A DNA stretch of 64,000 nucleotides, taken from Intrasporangium flavum. GTDB taxonomy: Bacteria; Actinomycetota; Actinomycetes; Actinomycetales; Dermatophilaceae. Within the stretch, counting starts at the first letter, position 1. Each line of letters begins with the position of its first letter. The notes below the pieces were generated by a model. That model did not search any database and was not told the origin of the DNA. It was given only the letters and a program-made list of their open reading frames with translations. A program made the position numbers and the translations under genes. The stretch covers positions 103,917 through 167,916 of the forward strand of contig NZ_MLJO01000002.1 in the NCBI RefSeq assembly GCF_001956915.1. Reading direction: 5' to 3'. This document shows, in pieces, positions 53,431-62,496 of the stretch.

Positions 53431-54117
53431 GTGAAAGCACAGGGCGATGACGTCAAGCGGTTTCCGGGAACTGCGGTGAGTGCGGGCCCGAAACGGGCGT
53501 ACGTGTCCGGTTTGCGTGAGGCACAAGCCCGCCGGACCCGCCGTGCCGTCGTCGAGGCGGCGAGCGAGCTCTTCGTCGAGCAGGGCTACGCGGCGACGAC
53601 GATCGACGCGGTGGCCTCCCGCGCAGGTGTCAGCCGCAAGACGGTTTTCGACGCGGTCGGCGGGAAGGTCGCCCTCCTCAAGGAGGCGTACGACTGGGCG
53701 ATCGTCGGCGACGACGAGCCGGTCGCGTTCTCCGACCGCCCTGCCATTCGCACCCTCCAGGCCACGACCGACCCCGCGGAGGCCCTGGACCGCTGGGTCC
53801 GCATCGTGCGCGACGTGGCGCGCCGCGTCGCGCCCATCGGCACGGTCCTCGTCCTCGCGTCCGACACCGACGCCGAGGCCGCGGCACTCAAGCGCACCGC
53901 CGACACCAACCGCCTCTTCGGGGCGCAGCAGTTCGTCCGGCACCTCGCGGCCGTGGGGGGCCTGCGTCCCGGGGTCACCCGCGCCACGGCCGCCGACGTG
54001 TGCTGGCTCTACATGGACCCGATGCTCTACAACCGCCTCGTCGTCGAGCGTCGGTGGTCGGTGGCCCGCTATGAGGCCTTCCTCCGAAATGCCCTCGGCG
54101 CAGCGCTTCTCGCCTGA
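53431..54117 (+). CDS. TetR/AcrR family transcriptional regulator
   Basis: The 228-residue protein has the TetR DNA-binding head (RRAVVEAASELFVEQGYAATTIDAVASRAGVSRKTVFDAVGGKVALLKEAYD) and a helical ligand domain. It is divergent from the FAD enzyme, its likely target. The 44-base gap has a repeated GGTGT (53394 and 53410 area) but no clear palindrome. The GTG at 53431 is the longest likely start; GTG at 53476 begins closer to the conserved head. Confidence 0.85.
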   Translation: MKAQGDDVKRFPGTAVSAGPKRAYVSGLREAQARRTRRAVVEAASELFVEQGYAATTIDAVASRAGVSRKTVFDAVGGKVALLKEAYDWAIVGDDEPVAFSDRPAIRTLQATTDPAEALDRWVRIVRDVARRVAPIGTVLVLASDTDAEAAALKRTADTNRLFGAQQFVRHLAAVGGLRPGVTRATAADVCWLYMDPMLYNRLVVERRWSVARYEAFLRNALGAALLA

Positions 54118-54161
54118 TGTGTGGCGTCGGCCGGCGGCCCGCGGGGCCGTTCCCGGCCGAT

Positions 54162-54186
54162 GTTTTCGATCCGGCCACACGGGTAT
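54162..54186 (+). promoter_or_regulatory. strict SigB-type promoter near 54.2 kb
   Basis: GTTT (54162-54165), 15 bases, then GGGTAT (54181-54186) match the SigB/SigF consensus exactly. It lies 53 bases before the start of a small ORF, with the topoisomerase IB gene downstream. Confidence 0.75.
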
Positions 54187-54238
54187 GGTCGAAGAGGTAA
54201 CCACCTGTCCGCATCCTCGGGGGATGAAGGCGATAACC

Positions 54239-54445
54239 GTGACCCCTCACGAATCCCACCTCAACAGCGACGGAACGGTCTTCCCGCCGGTCACGCCCGA
54301 CCCGCCCCTGCCGCCGGGGATGGAGGACATCCCGGTGCCCGACATCGTCCCGGTCCGCGCGCCCGACGGCCCCGACCGGGCCGTCGACACGCGGGACGCC
54401 TCTCGCGCCGCGCCCACCCCCGAGAGCGACACCGCCTCCGCCTGA
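54239..54445 (+). CDS. small proline-rich protein under SigB-type control
   Basis: The 68-residue frame encodes a Pro/Asp-rich, apparently unstructured protein (VTPDPPLPPGMEDIPVPDIVPV). GTG at 54239 has GAAGG eight bases upstream; ATG at 54224 is possible, whereas the ATG at 54185 would precede the transcription start predicted from the promoter. No family is recognised. The strict promoter 53 bases upstream argues that it is real. Confidence 0.5.
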   Translation: MTPHESHLNSDGTVFPPVTPDPPLPPGMEDIPVPDIVPVRAPDGPDRAVDTRDASRAAPTPESDTASA

Positions 54446-54517
54446 GCGACGCCCGCCGCTGCACCGGCCGGCTGCCACCCGTGTGCTGACGCGTGCCCCG
54501 CGGGGTACGTGTGGCCC

Positions 54518-55552
54518 ATGAGACTGCGGCGCAGCACCATCGACGGCCCCGGCGTGCGCCGCGTCCGTCGTGGCAAGGGGTTCGGCTACGTCGACGCCGA
54601 CGGGAAGGTGATCGACGCCGACACCCGCGAGCGCGTCAAGTCGCTCGTCATCCCGCCGGCCTGGCAGGACGTCTGGATCAGCCCGCACCCCAACGGGCAC
54701 ATCCAGGCCGTCGGCACCGACGATGCCGGACGCCGCCAGTACCTCTACCACGAGAAGTGGCACGAGGCCCGGGGCCGCGAGAAGCACGACCGCGTGCTCG
54801 CCCTGGCCACGTGCCTGCCGGCCGCCCGCAAGCAGCTGGCGAACGACCTGCGCGACCGCGGTCTGGGCCGGCGTCGCATCACCGCGGCCGCGCTGCACAT
54901 GCTCGATGCCGGCCTGTTCCGCACCGGCGGCGAGGAGTACGAGTCGCAGAACGGCTCGTACGGCGTCGCGACCCTGCTGCGCCAGCACGTCACCGTGAGC
55001 GGGGAGGACATCACCTTCGAGTTCCCCGCCAAGTCCGGGGTGCTGCGCGAGGCGGTCATGACCGACCAGCTGCTCGCCCGGCTCGTCCTGTCGCTCAAGC
55101 GGAGCAGCTACCCGGGGGAGCGGCTGCTCGCCCACCGCGACAAGACCGGCTGGCACGAGCTGCACTCGGCTGACCTCAACGTCGCCTTCAAGGAGCTCGT
55201 CGGCGACGAGTTCACCGTCAAGGACCTGCGCACGTGGGCGGCCACGGTGACGGCCGCCGTGGCCCTGGCGCAGACCGGTCCGGCCGAGACCGAGCGCGAG
55301 CAGAAGCGCGCCGAGAAGGACGCGATGAAGGTCGTCTCGGAGCACCTCGGCAACACCCCGGCCGTGGCGCGGCGCTCGTACGTCGACCCGCGGGTCCTCG
55401 ACGAGTACGCCGTGGGGCGGACGGTCGCCCGCGGCCTGAGCCGGCTGACCAAGGCCGACCGGACGCGTCTGGAGAACGGCGAGCTGGTGCGGGTCCGCGA
55501 CCGCGACGCCCTCGAGCGCGCCGTGATCCGACTCGTCAAGGGCGCCGCGTAG
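54518..55552 (+). CDS. DNA topoisomerase IB
   Basis: The 344-residue enzyme is a poxvirus-like bacterial topoisomerase IB, which relaxes supercoils through a 3'-phosphotyrosine. Visible parts are GFGYVDADGKVID, IPPAWQDVWISPHPNGHIQAVG, FRTGGEEYESQNGSYGVATLL, the KDLRTWAAT motif and RRSYVDPRVL with the catalytic Tyr near residue 287. GGGTAC lies 15 bases before the ATG with a poor minus-35, so SigB control is possible. It sits between two SigB-type promoter candidates. Confidence 0.9.
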   Translation: MRLRRSTIDGPGVRRVRRGKGFGYVDADGKVIDADTRERVKSLVIPPAWQDVWISPHPNGHIQAVGTDDAGRRQYLYHEKWHEARGREKHDRVLALATCLPAARKQLANDLRDRGLGRRRITAAALHMLDAGLFRTGGEEYESQNGSYGVATLLRQHVTVSGEDITFEFPAKSGVLREAVMTDQLLARLVLSLKRSSYPGERLLAHRDKTGWHELHSADLNVAFKELVGDEFTVKDLRTWAATVTAAVALAQTGPAETEREQKRAEKDAMKVVSEHLGNTPAVARRSYVDPRVLDEYAVGRTVARGLSRLTKADRTRLENGELVRVRDRDALERAVIRLVKGAA

Positions 55553-55571
55553 CGGCACCCGCACGGGGTAC
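55547..55571 (+). promoter_or_regulatory. candidate SigB-type promoter (relaxed) for the DUF7218-like gene
   Basis: GCGT (55547-55550), 15 bases, GGGTAC (55566-55571) fits GNNT-N15-GGGTA. It lies 52 bases before the DUF7218-like start, overlapping the topoisomerase stop. Confidence 0.4.
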
Positions 55572-55622
55572 GGGCCCGGCGAGGACGACGGACCTCCGGC
55601 GTCACGACGAGAGGAGAACCCA

Positions 55623-55895
55623 ATGCCGAATCGCAAGAGCCCCGGGCCCTCGGTGAAGGACGCGAAGACCTACGAGGCGCTGCGTGACGAGGGCGCCAGC
55701 AAGGAGAAGGCGGCCCGCATTGCCAACGCCGCCGCCAACACCTCCCGCTCATCGGTCGGCCGGAAGGGCGGCGAGGCCGGCAGCTACGAGGACATGACCA
55801 AGGACGAGCTGCTGAAGCGGGCCCGGGAGATCGGCATCGAGGGCCGGTCGTCGATGACGAAGTCCCAGCTGGTCTCCGCCCTCCGCCACCACTGA
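55623..55895 (+). CDS. small DUF7218/Rho-N-like protein
   Basis: The 90-residue basic protein begins with PNRKSPGPSVKDAKTYEALRDEGASKEKAARIANAAA, typical of the DUF7218-like group, and ends in a SAP/Rho-N-like helix pair (MTKDELLKRAREIGIEG, then MTKSQLVSALRHH). Such ends often bind nucleic acid. It follows topoisomerase IB with its own relaxed SigB-like promoter, which suggests a nucleoid or stress role. GAGAGGAGAACC precedes the ATG. Confidence 0.8.
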   Translation: MPNRKSPGPSVKDAKTYEALRDEGASKEKAARIANAAANTSRSSVGRKGGEAGSYEDMTKDELLKRAREIGIEGRSSMTKSQLVSALRHH

Positions 55896-56041
55896 GCCTG
55901 CCCGGTCGCCGGTGACCGTGCCCTTCCGAGGTCGACGAGCTGGGTGTCCCTCCGGAGTGCCCGCTCCCGCATCCGTTCCGACGCGACGCGGGGCGCCGGC
56001 GTCGCTAGGGTGCGGGCACCACAACAGGGGAAAGGACACTC

Positions 56042-56446
56042 ATGTCTGCACGCTTCACGGTACGGACCGTCATGACCGCCGTCGCCGCGCTGACCGCGGC
56101 GCTCGTCGTGCCGCTCACCGCCGCTCCGGCCCAGGCGAACTCGTTCACCAAGTACGTCTACCAGGGCAAGTTCTGGTACGACGACGGGGCGGACCAGTTC
56201 TGCGCCCGCGCCGACGAGACCAACATCAACGACCGGGCCGTCCTCGAGGTGACCCTCACGCCGTACGACAGCTCGCGGGGCCCGTCGATCTCCTTCGGTG
56301 ACACCGACAGCCCCGGGGCGACGTGCCGCAGCCTCGCCACGGCCTACGAGGACACGTACTACAAGGCCGTCGTCAAGAGCCTGACGCACTTCGACCGTGT
56401 CGACGGCTCCACGTACGAGAAGACGGTCGTCAGCTTCTACAGCTGA
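56042..56446 (+). CDS. small secreted protein of unknown function
   Basis: The 134-residue protein has a clear signal peptide (first 32 residues, ending APAQA) and a small beta-rich mature domain of about 100 residues with two cysteines (DQFCARAD and GATCRSL) that could pair. No family is recognised. GGGGAAAGGA precedes the ATG, and a strong terminator follows. Confidence 0.75.
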   Translation: MSARFTVRTVMTAVAALTAALVVPLTAAPAQANSFTKYVYQGKFWYDDGADQFCARADETNINDRAVLEVTLTPYDSSRGPSISFGDTDSPGATCRSLATAYEDTYYKAVVKSLTHFDRVDGSTYEKTVVSFYS

Positions 56447-56480
56447 GCGCCCTGCCCCGGCCTCCGGGGCGATCGACGCC

Positions 56481-56510
56481 CGACCCCTGCCGGTCCTCCG
56501 GCAGGGGTCG
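56481..56510. terminator. bidirectional terminator
   Basis: CGACCCCTGCCGG (56481-56493) pairs perfectly with CCGGCAGGGGTCG (56498-56510) around TCCT. It lies between the converging secreted-protein and drug-exporter genes. Confidence 0.75.
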
Positions 56511-56533
56511 CCGCGTCGTGCGGCCGGTGCGCC

Positions 56534-58039
56534 TCAGGCGCCCGAGCCCTCCACGGCGCCGACCTCGACCTCGTCGGCCACCGCGTCGTCGGTGGCGTCC
56601 TGCCGCAGGTCGTCGGCCCGGGTGGCCGGCATGAGCAGCCCGGCCACGATGCTGACCGCCGCGGCCACGAGGACCGCGAGGAACACCGCGCTCGAGCCGG
56701 CACCGACGGCGTCGGGCGACGCGTCGCCGCCCGACCGCGCGATGACGGCGTTGGCGATGGCACCGAAGACGGCGACGCCGACGGCGCTGCCGACCGAGCG
56801 CATGAACATGTTCGAGCCGGTCACGACGCCCCGCTCGTGCCACGGCACCGACGCCTGGGCCGCGATGAGCGTCGGGGTGGCCACGAGCCCGAGGCCGAGG
56901 CCGACGACGAAGCACGACAGCGCGGTGGTCCACACGTTCGGGTGGGCGCTGACGAGCCAGAGCACGAGCGAGCCGACACCCGCGACGACCAGCCCGATGA
57001 GGGCCGTGGGCCGGAACCCGATCCGCAGGTACAGGCGGCCCGACTGGGAGGCCGAGACCGGCCAGCCGAGCGTCAGCGCCGCCACGGCGAGCCCGGCCAC
57101 GAGCGGCGTCGCGCCGGTCGTCCGCTCGAGGAACGTGGGGACGTAGGAGGTGAGCCCGATGAGGACGCTGCCCACGCCGATGGAGATGAGCGAGGTGGCC
57201 ACGATGAGCCGGCGGCCGAAGATCTGCAGCGGCAGCACCGGCTCGGCCGCCCGCCGCTCGATGACGACGAACGCCGCGAGGAGCACGCCGCCGACGACGA
57301 ACGCACCGATGCTCTGCCACGAGGACCACGCCCACGCCTGGCCGCCCTCGAGCACGGCGAGGATGAGCAGCGTCATCGAGACGGTGAGGACGCTCGCGCC
57401 CGCGTAGTCGATGCGGTGCCGGCTGCGCTCGACGGACTCGTGGTAGCTGCGCCAGAGCATCCACGCGGCGAGGAGGCAGAAGGGGATGTTGACGAGGAAG
57501 ATCCAGCGCCACGAGACGAACTGGGAGAAGACGCCGCCGAGCGTCGGGCCGACCACCGAGGACATCGCCCACACGGACGCGATGTAGCCCTGGGCCTTGG
57601 CGCGCTCGGCGACGGTGTAGATGTCGCCGGCGATGGTGATCGTCAGCGGCAGCACCGCGCCCGCGCCGAGGCCCTGGACCGCGCGCATGACGATGAGCGA
57701 GCCCATGTCCCAGGCCAGGCCGCACATGACCGAGCCGAGCAGGAACAGCGCGATGCCGAAGAGGATGACCGGCTTGCGGCCCAGGGTGTCGGCGAGCTTG
57801 GCGTACACGGGCACCGACACCGCCTGGGCGAGCAGGTACACGGAGAAGAGCCACGGGAACTGGGCGAGGCCGCCGAGGTCGTCGACGATCGAGGGCACGG
57901 CCGTGGCGATGATCGTGGAGTCGAGGGCGATGAGCGCCGTCGAGAGCATGAGGGCGATGAGGATGGGCCCCCGCTCGGACCGGAACCCCACGCCGCTGCG
58001 TCGCCGGGCCGCGGCGTCGGTGGGTGTTTGCTGATTCAT
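56534..58039 (-). CDS. DHA2 family multidrug MFS exporter
   Basis: The 501-residue protein has 14 predicted membrane helices. DHA2-type motifs are LDSTIIATAVPSIVDDL in helix 1, KLADTLGRKPVILFG in the loop between helices 2 and 3, and the antiporter motif in SSVVGPTLGGVFSQFVSWRWIFLVNIP. It should export hydrophobic drugs against protons. GAGGAGCGCC precedes the ATG at 58039. No regulator gene adjoins it. Confidence 0.9.
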   Translation of the reverse strand: MNQQTPTDAAARRRSGVGFRSERGPILIALMLSTALIALDSTIIATAVPSIVDDLGGLAQFPWLFSVYLLAQAVSVPVYAKLADTLGRKPVILFGIALFLLGSVMCGLAWDMGSLIVMRAVQGLGAGAVLPLTITIAGDIYTVAERAKAQGYIASVWAMSSVVGPTLGGVFSQFVSWRWIFLVNIPFCLLAAWMLWRSYHESVERSRHRIDYAGASVLTVSMTLLILAVLEGGQAWAWSSWQSIGAFVVGGVLLAAFVVIERRAAEPVLPLQIFGRRLIVATSLISIGVGSVLIGLTSYVPTFLERTTGATPLVAGLAVAALTLGWPVSASQSGRLYLRIGFRPTALIGLVVAGVGSLVLWLVSAHPNVWTTALSCFVVGLGLGLVATPTLIAAQASVPWHERGVVTGSNMFMRSVGSAVGVAVFGAIANAVIARSGGDASPDAVGAGSSAVFLAVLVAAAVSIVAGLLMPATRADDLRQDATDDAVADEVEVGAVEGSGA

Positions 58040-58191
58040 GGCGCTCCTCGGGTCTGGTGGCGACACTGGAGGGACAAGTGGCTCGGCGTGCCCTGCATTC
58101 CCGGGCGGCGCGATCGGTCGTCGCCCGAGGGGGTACGGGGCCCTCAGCAGTCGCTGGTCCGGTCCCGTCCCGATGGCGCGGAAGGAACCCG

Positions 58192-59313
58192 ATGGTCCGA
58201 ACTCTCGGCATCGAGGAGGAGATGCTCCTCGTCGACGTCCGCAACGGCCGCCCACGACCGCTGTCCAGCCTGCTGCTCATCCGGGCCGCGCACGCACCGC
58301 CCGAGGTGGCCGGCGTCGGCGTGCACGGCGCGGTCGAGGGAGAGTTCCAGCAGCAGCAGATCGAGACGCACACCGCACCGGCCGCCGAGCTGTCGGTGCT
58401 GCGCCGGGAGGTGCAGCGGTGGCGGGCCGAGGCGATCCGGGCCGCCCGCGGCACCGGCTCGGGGGTGGCCGCACTCGCGACCTCGCCGCTGCCGGTGCAC
58501 CCCGTCGTCGCGCAGTCGACGCGGTACTCGTGGATGGAGGACCGCTACGGCCTCATCGCGCGCGAGCACCTCATCTGCGGCTGCCACGTGCACGTGTCGG
58601 TCGACGGCGACGAGGAGGGCGTGGCCGTCATCGACCGGATCCGCGTCTGGCTGCCGACCCTGCTCGCCATCACCGCCAACTCCCCGTTCTGGCGGGGCGA
58701 GAGCACCGGGTACGCCAGCTTCCGCTCGCAGATGCTGGCCCGCTGGCCGTCGTGGGGTCCGCCGGACGTCTACGGCTCGGCCGAGGCCTACCACCGACGC
58801 GTGCGCGAGATGGTGCTCAGCTCGGTCATCCTCGACGAGGGCATGGTCTACCTCGACGCCCGGCTGTCCGAGCACTACCCGACCGTCGAGGTGCGGGCCG
58901 CCGACGTGTGCTTCACCGACGAGGAGGCCGTCGTCCTGGCGGCCCTGTGCCGCGCGCTCGTCGAGACGGCTGCCGGGGAGTGGCGACGCGGGCAGCCGCC
59001 ACCGGACGTGCCGACCCAGCTGCTGCGCTTCGCCTCGTGGCAGGCGGGGCGCGACGGCATCGAGGGGCAGCTCATCGACTGGCGCAGCGGGCTGCCGCGG
59101 CCGTGCTGGTTCGTGCTCGGTTCACTGCTCGAGCACGTGGGCCCGGCCCTCGAGGCCGCGGGCGACCTCGTCACCGTGACCGAGGGACTGGACCGGCTGC
59201 GCGAGGAGGGCAACGGTGCCGTGCGCCAGCGGGACGTGTTCGCCCGGACGGGCCGGCTCACCGACGTCGTGGCCGAGGCCGTGCGCGTCACGGCCTGCCA
59301 CGTCGACGCCTGA
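58192..59313 (+). CDS. YbdK-type carboxylate-amine ligase (GCS2 family)
   Basis: The 373-residue enzyme belongs to glutamate-cysteine ligase family 2, with RTLGIEEEMLLVD at the start, HGAVEGEFQQQQIETHTAP, CGCHVHVSVDG and LLAITANSPFWRGESTGYASFR. Family members join glutamate or a related acid to an amine using ATP. In actinobacteria the EgtA enzyme of ergothioneine synthesis is a neighbouring subfamily, but this protein looks closer to YbdK, so the substrate is open. GGAAGGAACCCG precedes the ATG. Confidence 0.85.
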   Translation: MVRTLGIEEEMLLVDVRNGRPRPLSSLLLIRAAHAPPEVAGVGVHGAVEGEFQQQQIETHTAPAAELSVLRREVQRWRAEAIRAARGTGSGVAALATSPLPVHPVVAQSTRYSWMEDRYGLIAREHLICGCHVHVSVDGDEEGVAVIDRIRVWLPTLLAITANSPFWRGESTGYASFRSQMLARWPSWGPPDVYGSAEAYHRRVREMVLSSVILDEGMVYLDARLSEHYPTVEVRAADVCFTDEEAVVLAALCRALVETAAGEWRRGQPPPDVPTQLLRFASWQAGRDGIEGQLIDWRSGLPRPCWFVLGSLLEHVGPALEAAGDLVTVTEGLDRLREEGNGAVRQRDVFARTGRLTDVVAEAVRVTACHVDA

Positions 59314-59319
59314 ACCGGC

Positions 59320-60042
59320 TCACGCGTCGGTGGGGAAACGGACGTCCCGCGCCGTCGTGAAGGTGCGCCGGCCCATCTCCAGCTGGCTGAGCGCGTAGAG
59401 CAGGGCCGTGACGACGCCGACGACCACCGTCAGGGCTGTTCCTGCCCCCGAGGCGTCGGCGACCAGGGCGCCCAGGGTGCCGGCGACGAGCGTGTTGACG
59501 GCCATGAGGAAGACGCCGGTGCTGCCGACGACGTGCAGCACCGTGTTGCGACGGCGCCCCAGCGCGTACGTGTGCATGAGGCCTGCGTCGTCGTCGTGGA
59601 TGCCCGCCGTGAGGTAGGGCGCCAGCTCCGGGACGAGGTCGACGTAGGCGTGCCGGATGCGGTTCATCGCGCGCACGAGGTCGGCGTCCTCGAGGCTCGC
59701 CGTGTTGATGCGGACCGCCGTCAGGGTGCCCATGACGAGGGCAGCCGACGCGAAGCCGATCGCGAGCACCCGGAACGGCGTGCCGAAGCCCGTGGCCTGC
59801 GCCGTCAGGGCGAGCACGACGAGGAAGGCCGACAGCACCGTGAGATGGATCTGGATGCGGCTCATGATCTCCGACCACGTCATCGACCGCGTGCCGAGCA
59901 GGCTCCAGTGCTCCGTCGAGAGGAAGACCGGCAGCGGGGAGGCTGCCGACCCCGAGGCTCCGGACGCCGAGGCTCCGGACCCCGCCGAGGGCTGCCCGGC
60001 GGAGGGGTCGGCACCGGGGAGCGGGTGGGTGCCGTCGGTCAT
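59320..60042 (-). CDS. membrane protein of unknown function (DUF2270-like)
   Basis: The 240-residue protein has a disordered Ser/Gly/Ala-rich N-terminal 35 residues, then four membrane helices in two pairs (about 68-105 and 160-215) separated by a soluble region of about 50 residues. This part resembles DUF2270-like proteins; I am not certain. It converges on the YbdK-type gene with a six-base gap. The ATG follows GCGGCGAC, a weak ribosome site. Confidence 0.65.
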   Translation of the reverse strand: MTDGTHPLPGADPSAGQPSAGSGASASGASGSAASPLPVFLSTEHWSLLGTRSMTWSEIMSRIQIHLTVLSAFLVVLALTAQATGFGTPFRVLAIGFASAALVMGTLTAVRINTASLEDADLVRAMNRIRHAYVDLVPELAPYLTAGIHDDDAGLMHTYALGRRRNTVLHVVGSTGVFLMAVNTLVAGTLGALVADASGAGTALTVVVGVVTALLYALSQLEMGRRTFTTARDVRFPTDA

Positions 60043-60142
60043 GTCGCCGCTCCTTCGCGCGCACGGTGGTTGGCCTCCAGTGTGCGGCGCGCGAGCACCC
60101 GACGCTGCGGGTTCGGGGCCGAGGGAATGGGAGAGTGGGGCC

Positions 60143-61174
60143 ATGCGTGAGCTGCCGGTGACCCTCGACCTGCCCCGTCCGTGGACCGCGCGGGTCCCCG
60201 ACGCCGACGACGCGCCCGCGGTGGCTGCGCTGCTCGCCGACCACCAGCGCGCGGCCAAGGGGTCCTCGGGCGTCGACCCCGACGCCGTGCTCGGCCAGCT
60301 GGCCGGCATCGGGTCGTGGACGCGTCGGCAGGCCCTCGTCCACGACCCCGAGGGTGCGCTCGTCGCGTGGCTGTCGGTGCACGACCGGGCGGCGGGGCGC
60401 ACCGTCGTCGAGGTCACGGTGGCGCCCGCGCTGCCCGAGGCCGACGCCGGGGCGCTCGCCGGCGCGCTCTTCGCGTCGGGTCGGCGGCACGCGCTCGACA
60501 TCGCCGCGATGCGTGGCCTGCGCTCGACGCTTCTCGACTCGGGCGCGTACGCCGACGACCCGCGGCAGCAGGGCTGGCTCTCGGCCGCCGGGTACGAGTG
60601 CACGCGCACGTGGCTGCAGATGACCCGACGCGTCGCCCCCGAGGAGGCCACGAGCCTGCCCGGGCCGCGCGTGGGCGTCACGGTACGGCCCGTCGAGCAG
60701 CACGACGACGGCCTGCCGGTGGCCGCCGACCTGCAGGCGGTGCACCGGGTGCTCGAGGAGTCGTTCCAGGACCACTTCAGCAGCTACCGCGAGAGCTTCC
60801 CCGAGTTCGTCATGCGGCTGCGCGAGGACCCCGGCCACCGGTGGGACCACTGGTGGCTCGCCACGGTGCAGACCGACGACGGCGAGCTGCCGGCCGGCGC
60901 CGTCGTCTCCACCGTGCTGCCGCCCGACGCCGACGGGGTCGAGGGGAGCTACATCGACTACATCGGCGTGCACCGCAGGGCGCGCGGCCGCGGCGTCGCG
61001 AAGGCGCTGCTGCGCCGCGTCATCGCCGAGGCGGCGGCGCAGGGGCGCAACCGCGTCGGGCTCGAGGTGGACGCCGACTCACCGACCGGCGCCGACGGGC
61101 TGTACACGGCGATGGGGTGGGTGACCGACTACCGCACCCAGTCCTGGCACCAGCACCTCGACGTCGAGCGCTGA
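60143..61174 (+). CDS. tandem GNAT acetyltransferase, MshD-like
   Basis: The 343-residue protein has two GNAT domains. The C-terminal one (about 175-340) has the acetyl-CoA loop VHRRARGRGVAKALLRRVI, and GLEVDADSPTGADGLYTAMGW closes the fold. The order resembles MshD, which makes mycothiol, but the sequence is too different for that name without a search. The substrate is unknown. The ATG follows GGGAGAGTGGGG. Confidence 0.83.
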   Translation: MRELPVTLDLPRPWTARVPDADDAPAVAALLADHQRAAKGSSGVDPDAVLGQLAGIGSWTRRQALVHDPEGALVAWLSVHDRAAGRTVVEVTVAPALPEADAGALAGALFASGRRHALDIAAMRGLRSTLLDSGAYADDPRQQGWLSAAGYECTRTWLQMTRRVAPEEATSLPGPRVGVTVRPVEQHDDGLPVAADLQAVHRVLEESFQDHFSSYRESFPEFVMRLREDPGHRWDHWWLATVQTDDGELPAGAVVSTVLPPDADGVEGSYIDYIGVHRRARGRGVAKALLRRVIAEAAAQGRNRVGLEVDADSPTGADGLYTAMGWVTDYRTQSWHQHLDVER

Positions 61175-61175
61175 G

Positions 61176-62000
61176 TCAGGTCGCGGCGGCGCACGCCCGA
61201 CGCGTCTCGGCCACGAGCGTCTCTGCGTCGCGCAGCGTCGCGGCGAGGGCCCCCGGTGTCGTGCCAAGGGCGCCGAGGAGGCGGTGGGCCCGGGCCGTGA
61301 AGTCGGTTGGCGCGATGGCGAGGTCACCGGCCTCGGCGACGGCCCCCTTCTCGTTGACCACCCACCGTCCCGCCCGCGCGTGCAGGCCGTGGGCGCACAG
61401 CGTCACGGCGCGGAAGACGCACCCGGCGACGTAGGTGGCATCGGCCCGGCCGACCGCCTTGCGTGCACCGGCGAGCAGGAGCTCGGCCTCCCATAGCCCA
61501 CCGACCACGGCCGCGGTCAGGGCCGGTGGGTAGTCCTGAACCTGCTGCTGGAGGGTCGTGAGCGCGCCCGACGGGTCGGCGAGCACGACGCCGAGCGCCA
61601 GCTCACCGGCGTAGGCGAAGTCGGGCACGCCCAGCGGGTGGCCGGCCTGCGGGTGGAACTCGAACCGGCCCTCCTGCGCGTCGGCCCAGGAGCGGCGCAC
61701 GCGGGCCACGTCGCGGTAGATCCAGTCGACGGCCGTGCCGTCGAGGTGCAGCCAGGCGCCGCCGTCGACCCACGGGCCCCAGCCGCCCGGGGCGGTCACC
61801 TCGGCCTCCGCGTCGCCGAGCCGCCGGGCCAGGATCTGGAGAGCGGCGACGTCGAGCGGGGCCTCGTAGTACAGGCCGAGGTCGACGTCCGAGTCGGGAG
61901 CGTGCCGGCCGCGGGCCCGGCTCCCACCGAGCACGACCCCGACGATGCCGTCCACCTCGACGAGGGCATGCGCGATCGCCTCCAGCTGCGGCTGCTCCAT
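61176..62000 (-). CDS. nucleotidyltransferase domain protein
   Basis: The 274-residue protein has the nucleotidyltransferase motif VLGGSRARGRHAPDSDVDLGLYY (near residues 22-44), with a third acidic residue in TAVDWIYRD. A helical C-terminal domain follows. The layout matches aminoglycoside-nucleotidyltransferase-like and MNT-type proteins. No HEPN partner adjoins it. Its actual substrate is unknown. It abuts the GNAT gene (one-base gap, opposite strands). Confidence 0.82.
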   Translation of the reverse strand: MEQPQLEAIAHALVEVDGIVGVVLGGSRARGRHAPDSDVDLGLYYEAPLDVAALQILARRLGDAEAEVTAPGGWGPWVDGGAWLHLDGTAVDWIYRDVARVRRSWADAQEGRFEFHPQAGHPLGVPDFAYAGELALGVVLADPSGALTTLQQQVQDYPPALTAAVVGGLWEAELLLAGARKAVGRADATYVAGCVFRAVTLCAHGLHARAGRWVVNEKGAVAEAGDLAIAPTDFTARAHRLLGALGTTPGALAATLRDAETLVAETRRACAAAT

Positions 62001-62021
62001 GCACCCATCCTGTCGCCCCAC

Positions 62022-62075
62022 AACGCCGCAGGGCCCGCTGGATGACTTCGTCATTCCAGCGGGCCCTGCGGCGTT
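62022..62075 (-). terminator. large palindrome after tRNA-Pro
   Basis: Arms at 62022-62042 and 62055-62075 are 21-base reverse complements (core CGCCGCAGGGCCCGCTGG), with a small inner stem ATGAC/GTCAT. It begins one base past the tRNA CCA and ends 21 bases before the nucleotidyltransferase start. Best read as the tRNA terminator. Confidence 0.8.
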
Positions 62076-62152
<77 letters not shown>

Positions 62153-62304
62153 GTTCGCTGCCGTTCGGGCGTACCCGGGGCAGCAAGCAGAGACTCTAGC
62201 GCAGGCCCCCGCCCATCTCCGAATCGGGCCCCCGGGCGCGGTCCCTCGCCTCCGGTGGGTCACTGTCGCGTCCGGTGCAGCAGGGTCGGAGGCGCCGTTC
62301 CCAC

Positions 62305-62474
62305 GTCACTGCTGCGCCCGTGCAGCCCCGTGCAGCACTGTGCAAGCCGACTCTCCTACGTCAGTGCTCACTCTCGCTGAGCATTGACGCAGGAACCGGG
62401 GAGCGAGCTCTCCGGCCGGTGGCCCCTGCTGCGTCGCTACGTCAGTGCTCACTCTGGCTGAGCAGTGACGCAGG
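62305..62474. repeat. three A(G/C)TGC stem-loop elements in a 344-base spacer
   Basis: Element one (62305-62342) pairs GTCACTGCTGC with GCAGCACTGTG. Element two (62354-62394) has 17-base arms starting TCCTACGTCAGTGCTCA. Element three (62436-62474) pairs CGTCAGTGCTCA with TGAGCAGTGACG. Elements two and three are near-copies. The arms repeatedly mismatch at the base between CA and TG. The whole spacer 62153-62496 holds these and the tRNA promoter, and no gene I can support. Confidence 0.78.
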
Positions 62475-62496
62475 AGCCGGTGCGGGTGTGGTGCCG

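Noticed and set aside
61176..62000. HEPN-MNT toxin-antitoxin pair
   Set aside because: The nucleotidyltransferase has no HEPN neighbour; it is flanked by a GNAT gene and tRNA-Pro.
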